NCBI GenBank assembly: GCA_035501255.1
Contig: DATJWM010000146.1
Coordinates: 1 to 64,000 of the forward strand
Direction: 5' to 3'
DNA length: 64,000 bases
From: JAFAZI01 sp035501255
GTDB taxonomy: Bacteria; Actinomycetota; Actinomycetes; JAFAQI01
In this document: positions 59,379 through 64,000 of the stretch, in pieces
How the letters are laid out: each line of letters opens with the position of its first letter
Numbering within the stretch: the stretch's first letter is position 1
Notes under the pieces: generated by a model
Databases searched by the model: none
Told to the model about the DNA's origin: nothing
What the model saw: the letters and a program-made list of their open reading frames with translations, nothing else
Translations under genes and position numbers: made by a program

Positions 59379-62300
59379 GGGTCGCCAGGTTATCGGACCC
59401 GACTTGCAGGTCCCCGACGACCACCTGCAACAACTCCCGACACCATCCGAGAAGCGCCCGATCACGCACAGCCACACCCCCCACGCGAGCCGTCGTCGGC
59501 GCCGGGACGAGCACGATGCTCGACGCCGGCTTCACCACCGAACCGGGATACAGCCGTTGAAGGCGAAGGGTCTGGGACTCCCGGAGTTCCAGCGGAGCGA
59601 AGCGCACGTACTTGCCCTGGACGGCGACCTCACCCAACCCGAAGCCGCGGGCAAACGCCCGGAAGGAGGCGACCGCGATCAAGTTCTCGACCACCGCCGG
59701 CAGTTCGCCGTACCGGTCACGCAGCTCCGCTCGAACCGCCTCGACGTCGGCGTCGCCCTGCGCCGAAGCGAGCCGCTTGTAGGCCTCGAGGCGCAGCCGT
59801 TCGCCCGAGATGTATTCGTGCGGCAGATGCGCATCGACCGGCAGCTCCACCCTGACTTCGGTGGCCTCCTCGGCCTGTTCGCCTTTGAACTCGGCGACCG
59901 CCTCGCCGACGAGGCGGACGTAGAGGTCGAATCCGACGGCCGCGATATGCCCGGACTGCTCGCCACCGAGCAGGTTCCCGGCACCACGGATCTCGAGATC
60001 CTTCATCGCGACCTGCATGCCCGCCCCCAGATCGGCGTTCTGGGCGATCGTTGCGAGCCGATCGTGCGCCTCCTCGGTCAGCGGGCGCTCGGGCGGGTAC
60101 AGGAAGTACGCGTACGCCCGCTCCCTGCTCCGGCCGACCCGGCCACGCAGTTGATGAAGCTGGGACAGACCCAGCAGGTCGCCACGTTCGACGATCAGCG
60201 TGTTGGCGTTGCTGATGTCCAGGCCGTTCTCGACGATGGTCGTGCACACGAGCACGTCGAAGCTGCGCTCCCAGAATCCGAGCATGACCTGCTCGAGTTG
60301 ATGCTCGTGCATCTGGCCGTGGGCAACCTCGACCCGCGCCTCGGGAACCAGCTCCCTGAGCTTGGCGGCCGCACGCTCGATCGACTCGACCCGGTTATGG
60401 ATGAAGAACACCTGACCGTCTCGTAGCAGCTCGCGACGAATCGCAGCGGACACCTGCCGTTCGTCGTAGGCGCCGACGAAGGTCAGCACCGGATGCCGTT
60501 CCTCCGGCGGGGTCTGGATCACGCTCATCTCCCGAATCCCGGTGATCGACATCTCGAGCGTGCGAGGGATCGGCGTCGCGGACATCGTGAGTACATCCAC
60601 CGTCGTCCGGAGTTGCTTGAGGAACTCCTTGTGCTCGACGCCGAAACGTTGCTCCTCATCGACGACGACCAACCCGAGGTCACGGAACTTCGTCTCCGGC
60701 TGGAGAAGCCGGTGCGTACCGATCACCACGTCCACCGAGCCGTCCGCGAGACCGGCGAGGATCTCGCGCCGTTCACCGTCGGTCTGGAACCGCGACAGCA
60801 CCCGAACGCAGACCGGGAACGCCGCAAACCGCTCGGTGAAGGTCGTGAAGTGTTGCTGCGCGAGCAGGGTCGTCGGCACAAGCACTGCGGCCTGTTTGCC
60901 GTCCATCACGCACTTGAAGGCGGCGCGCACCGCGATCTCGGTCTTGCCGTAACCGACGTCGCCGCAGATGACCCGGTCCATCGGATGCGCGGTCTGCATG
61001 TCGGCCTTGACCTCGTCGATCGCGGCGAGCTGATCCGGCGTCTCGACGTAGTCGAAGGCGTCCTCGAGCTCATGCTGCCAGGGAGTGTCCGGACCGAACG
61101 CGTGCCCGGGGGCGGACATTCGGGCGGCGTAGAGCCTGATCAGCTCGGCGGCGATCTCGCGGATCGCCTTGCGCGCCCTCCCTTTGCGCTTCTGCCAGTC
61201 CGCTCCTCCCATCTTGTCGAGCGTCGGCGCCTCACCACCGACGTACTTCGTGACCTGGTCGAGCGCGTCGGTGGGGACATACAGCCGATCGCCGGGTTGA
61301 CCGCGCTTGCTCGGGGCGTACTCGATCACCAGATATTCGCGGGTCGCGCCGGCAACCGTCCGCTGGACCAGATCGAGGTACTTCCCCACTCCGTGCTGTT
61401 CGTGGACGACGACGTCACCGGGCCGCAGCGACAGTGGGTCAACCCCGCCCCGACGCTTGCTGGGCATCCGGCGCAGGTCACGGCTGGCCGCCCGCACCCC
61501 GGTGAGGTCGGCCTCGGTGAGAACGGCGAGCCGCAGCGGCGCGGAGATGAACCCGTCGGCCAGCCCCGCCGTCGTCACGTGGGCGACCCGCGGATCAATC
61601 TCCGCGGCGAGGGTCGCGTCCAGCCTCGCCGGGACGTTCTCCCCGCGAAGCACTTCGACCAGGCGCTCCGCCGGACCGTGACCTTCGGTGACGATCACGA
61701 CCCGCCAGCCGTCGCGCAGCCAGCCGGCCACGTCGGCGAGCGCTTGCGCCGTGTCGCCGCGGTACGACGGGACCTCCCGCGCCGTTGCCGCGACCGCGTC
61801 CACGTCGTCCTCGGCGTCCGCATCCGCCACGAACGGGCTGATGGTCCACCACGGCACGCCGACCTGCAGGCTGTGGGCGCGCACGTCGCCGAGCGTCCGG
61901 TAGGCCGCCGACCCGAGATCGACCGGGGCCTTTCCGCCACCCGCCGCGGCCGCCCACGACGCGGCGAGGAACTCCTGGCTGGTCGCGACGAGGTCGTGCG
62001 CCCGCGCCCGCACCCGTTCGGGATCGCAAACGACGACGTGCGTTCCCGCCGGCAGTTCGTCGACAAGCAGCACGAGCCGGTCGAGCAGCACCGGGGTCAG
62101 CGCCTCCATCCCCTCCACCGGGATTCCCTCGGCGAGCTGGTCGAGCATCTCGGCAAGCTCGGGGTGCTCCCGACCAACTTGACGGGCCCGATCCCGAACG
62201 GCCGGCGTCAAGAGCAACTCGCGGCACGGGGGTGCCCACAGGCCCAGGGTGGCGACCTCGAGCGACCGCTGGTCGGCCACCGCGAAGTAGCGCACTTCCT

Positions 62301-62919
62301 CGACTGTGTCGCCCCAGAACTCGACCCGGATCGGGTGGTCTTCGACCGGTGGGAAGACGTCGATGATCCCGCCCCGTACGGCGAACTCGCCGCGCCGCTC
62401 GACCATGTCAACGCGGGTGTAGGCGATCTCCGCAAGCGCTTGCACGACCGCGTCGAAGGACCGCTCGTCACCGGCCTGGAGCGCCACCGGCGCGAGATCG
62501 CCAAGATTCGGCGCTTGGGGCTGGAGGATGCTGCGCACCGCAGCGACGACGACGCCCACCCGGCCGGTTGTCGGGTCCTCCGGATCGGGATGGGCAAGCC
62601 GGCGAAGCACGGCGAGGCGGCGTCCGACCGTGTCCGCGCGCGGCGACAGTCGCTCGTGCGGGAGAGTCTCCCAAGCCGGGAACTCCACAACCTCGTCCGG
62701 CGGGAGCAGGGACCGCAGCGCAACGGCGAGGTCCCGGCCCTCCCGCTCGGTCGCAGTCACGGCTAGCACCTGACGGCCGGTGGCGGCAATCGCGGCAATG
62801 GCAAAGGGGCGCAGGCCCGCGGGTGCCGAGAGCCCGCATTCGGACGCTCCGAGGCCGTCGACGAGGGCGACAAGCGCCGGGTCGGCCCCGACAAGCGGGG
62901 AGAGTCCTGCGACGGTCAT
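59371..62919 (-). CDS. mfd: Transcription-repair coupling factor Mfd
   Basis: 1182 residues, the usual length. UvrB-like N-terminal part, RNA-polymerase-interaction domain (DPLSLRPGDVVVHEQHGVGKYLDL), and helicase motor with motif I GDVGYGKTEIAVRAAFK, DEEQRFG box, SATPIPRTLEMS and GRVGRSRERAYAY. C-terminal TRCF domain present. It removes RNA polymerase stalled at lesions and recruits UvrA. Head of the minus-strand run mfd-surA-like-mazG. Confidence 0.97.
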   Translation of the reverse strand: MTVAGLSPLVGADPALVALVDGLGASECGLSAPAGLRPFAIAAIAATGRQVLAVTATEREGRDLAVALRSLLPPDEVVEFPAWETLPHERLSPRADTVGRRLAVLRRLAHPDPEDPTTGRVGVVVAAVRSILQPQAPNLGDLAPVALQAGDERSFDAVVQALAEIAYTRVDMVERRGEFAVRGGIIDVFPPVEDHPIRVEFWGDTVEEVRYFAVADQRSLEVATLGLWAPPCRELLLTPAVRDRARQVGREHPELAEMLDQLAEGIPVEGMEALTPVLLDRLVLLVDELPAGTHVVVCDPERVRARAHDLVATSQEFLAASWAAAAGGGKAPVDLGSAAYRTLGDVRAHSLQVGVPWWTISPFVADADAEDDVDAVAATAREVPSYRGDTAQALADVAGWLRDGWRVVIVTEGHGPAERLVEVLRGENVPARLDATLAAEIDPRVAHVTTAGLADGFISAPLRLAVLTEADLTGVRAASRDLRRMPSKRRGGVDPLSLRPGDVVVHEQHGVGKYLDLVQRTVAGATREYLVIEYAPSKRGQPGDRLYVPTDALDQVTKYVGGEAPTLDKMGGADWQKRKGRARKAIREIAAELIRLYAARMSAPGHAFGPDTPWQHELEDAFDYVETPDQLAAIDEVKADMQTAHPMDRVICGDVGYGKTEIAVRAAFKCVMDGKQAAVLVPTTLLAQQHFTTFTERFAAFPVCVRVLSRFQTDGERREILAGLADGSVDVVIGTHRLLQPETKFRDLGLVVVDEEQRFGVEHKEFLKQLRTTVDVLTMSATPIPRTLEMSITGIREMSVIQTPPEERHPVLTFVGAYDERQVSAAIRRELLRDGQVFFIHNRVESIERAAAKLRELVPEARVEVAHGQMHEHQLEQVMLGFWERSFDVLVCTTIVENGLDISNANTLIVERGDLLGLSQLHQLRGRVGRSRERAYAYFLYPPERPLTEEAHDRLATIAQNADLGAGMQVAMKDLEIRGAGNLLGGEQSGHIAAVGFDLYVRLVGEAVAEFKGEQAEEATEVRVELPVDAHLPHEYISGERLRLEAYKRLASAQGDADVEAVRAELRDRYGELPAVVENLIAVASFRAFARGFGLGEVAVQGKYVRFAPLELRESQTLRLQRLYPGSVVKPASSIVLVPAPTTARVGGVAVRDRALLGWCRELLQVVVGDLQVGSDNLATRA

Positions 62920-63150
62920 GGCGGACTGCCAGGCTACCCGGCGCCCACCCCGGCCGAGCGTCCGCGGTGCCGCACCGGTAGGCCGAACGGCGCAGGGAAA
63001 GTTGGTCCCCAGAGGCCTTCAGTCGGCCTGACACCCACTTTCGCAATGGGGCAGAATGAGTCGAAGTTTCCGTTGGAATCCGGCTTCAGCACCGCCGGAA
63101 CTGCAATGTCTGATCCGCGGACCTCAGGCCCACAGAGGGGGTAGCAGGCG
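62920..63150. other. 231-bp divergent spacer between mfd and the Alg14-like gene
   Basis: No ORF. Contains a small dyad AGGCC/GGCCT at ~63013-63029 and a GAGGGGG ribosome site before 63151. No confident promoter hexamers. Confidence 0.4.
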
Positions 63151-63744
63151 ATGCAGTCGACGGCAGCGACCGCGGCGCCGAGCACCGCACAATCGCAGCC
63201 CGCACTGCTCGACCCCTACCCCGACCTCCCCCGGCCGAGGGCCGGTGCGGCAGGTGTCGCCGACCACGTCGTTGCTCGCCCTCAGCGGGTACGCCCCCGG
63301 GTGATGTTCGTCGCATCCAACGGGGGACACCTCGCGCAGCTGATGGGCCTGCGCAGTTGGTGGGTGGAGCGCGAGCGCGTCTGGGTGTCCTTCGACAAGC
63401 CCGATGCCCGATCCCGACTCGAAGGGGAAGAGGTGGTGTGGGCCCACTGGCCGACCACCCGCAACCTCCCGAACCTGTTGCGCAACTTCGTCCTCGCCTG
63501 TGGAGCAATTCGCCGCAGCCGCCCGGACATCGTCGTCTCAACCGGCGCCGCCGTCGCCCTCCCCTTCTTCCTGGCGGCGCGCCTCCGGCGACTTCCGACC
63601 GTCTACATCGAGGTCTACGACCGGATGGACACCCGCACCATGTCCGGGCGGTTGTGCAAGCCGCTGGCGACCGAGTTCCTGGTCCAATGGCCGGAGCAGG
63701 AGGAGATCTACCCCGGGGCTACCCACGTCGGGCCGCTGCTGTGA
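63151..63744 (+). CDS. Alg14/PssD-like glycosyltransferase subunit
   Basis: 197 residues. After a non-conserved ~48-residue leader, MFVASNGGHLAQLMGLRSWW is the Rossmann start of Alg14-type proteins, followed by DIVVSTGAAVALPFFLAARLRRLPTVYIEVYDRMDTRTMSGRL and FLVQWPEQEEIYPGATHVGPLL. Alg14 homologues (PssD, EpsE partners) anchor the catalytic Alg13-like subunit; the next gene, overlapping by GTGA, is that subunit. Likely role: second sugar of an exopolysaccharide or glycolipid repeat unit. Confidence 0.85.
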   Translation: MQSTAATAAPSTAQSQPALLDPYPDLPRPRAGAAGVADHVVARPQRVRPRVMFVASNGGHLAQLMGLRSWWVERERVWVSFDKPDARSRLEGEEVVWAHWPTTRNLPNLLRNFVLACGAIRRSRPDIVVSTGAAVALPFFLAARLRRLPTVYIEVYDRMDTRTMSGRLCKPLATEFLVQWPEQEEIYPGATHVGPLL

Positions 63745-64000
63745 GCCGGACCTACCGCGCTCCGCTCGTGGTGGTCACTGTCGGGGGCGACCATCATCCG
63801 TTCAACCGGCTGATGGACTGGGTCGAGGACTGGCTTGTCGACCAGGGTGACCGGGTGCGTTGTTTCGTCCAACACGGCCCATCCCGAGCACCGGTCGGCG
63901 CCAACTGCGAGCCCTACCTCAATCACCAGGACCTGCTTGCTCTCATGCGCGACGCGCGCGCAGTCGTGTCGAGCGGAGGCCCGGCGACGCTATCTGAGGC
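63741..64000 (+). CDS. Alg13/PssE-like glycosyltransferase, N-terminal part (runs off the window)
   Basis: The first 86 codons from GTG 63741, overlapping the Alg14-like stop. VVVTVGGDHHPFNRLMDWVEDWL is the Alg13/PssE N-terminal motif (VTVGT..FP..RL in relatives), and DLLALMRDARAVVSSGGPATLSE is the start of the UDP-sugar-binding segment of GT28 C-terminal domains. Catalytic partner of the preceding protein. Cut by the right edge. Confidence 0.85.
   Translation, partial: MSRTYRAPLVVVTVGGDHHPFNRLMDWVEDWLVDQGDRVRCFVQHGPSRAPVGANCEPYLNHQDLLALMRDARAVVSSGGPATLSE

Noticed and set aside
60493..62766. A 757-codon plus-strand frame opposite mfd
   Set aside because: Antisense shadow; mfd motifs are complete on the minus strand.

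Overview
The window is high-GC DNA from an actinomycete. The pointers are mycothiol S-conjugate amidase, an FtsB/DUF501/exopolyphosphatase cluster downstream of enolase as in mycobacteria, a DosR-type response regulator, an IdeR/DtxR-type iron box, and frequent GTG starts with GTGA/ATGA overlaps. The genus cannot be named from sequence alone. There is one tRNA (Leu-UAA). I saw no rRNA, CRISPR array, transposase, integrase or phage gene.

Layout. 1-2.5 kb: ferrous/ferric iron uptake (efeB partial, and efeU fused to efeO) behind an iron box. 2.5-4.9 kb: four overlapping membrane genes (cytochrome oxidase subunit III- and IV-like plus two related polytopic proteins), led by a 38-bp perfect palindrome. 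5-9.7 kb: three exported proteins, namely a DUF916-like protein, an Ig-like repeat protein and a triple neocarzinostatin-fold protein. 9.7-16 kb: a PhyH dioxygenase, a GNAT/acyl-CoA-synthetase-type protein acetyltransferase, an AcuC deacetylase and an Acg-like nitroreductase. 16.3-18.9 kb: an ABC exporter.

15-30 kb is the most coherent part. It looks like a DosR (DevR) dormancy/hypoxia regulon: a near-certain DosR orthologue, a DosS/DosT-like GAF sensor kinase, two Acg-family nitroreductases, two CBS-domain proteins, a flavin-barrel protein, four universal stress proteins, an MgtA-type P-ATPase and a two-TM protein. A 14-bp motif of the form GGGACYTTCGRCCC occurs upstream of each transcription unit. 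Two units carry it as tandem copies with centres exactly 22 bp apart.

30-48 kb: a GT39 glycosyltransferase, the mca/small membrane protein/marR operon, greA, ilvA, a ROK kinase, a MoxR-VWA pair, an MFS transporter, the transsulfuration genes metB and cbs, a thiolase, a TrmB/LuxR-type regulator, small oxidoreductase and DUF4287 genes, a MaoC hydratase and tRNA-Leu. 47.8-53 kb: a type II NADH dehydrogenase divergent from a 1252-residue fusion (MFS transporter + second membrane unit + GAF-like + degenerate GGDEF + complete EAL). 53-63 kb: a largely overlapping minus-strand housekeeping run (mfd, SurA-like lipoprotein, mazG, eno, ftsB, DUF501, ppx, family 5 uracil-DNA glycosylase). 63.1 kb to the end: an Alg14/Alg13-like split glycosyltransferase pair, cut by the window edge.
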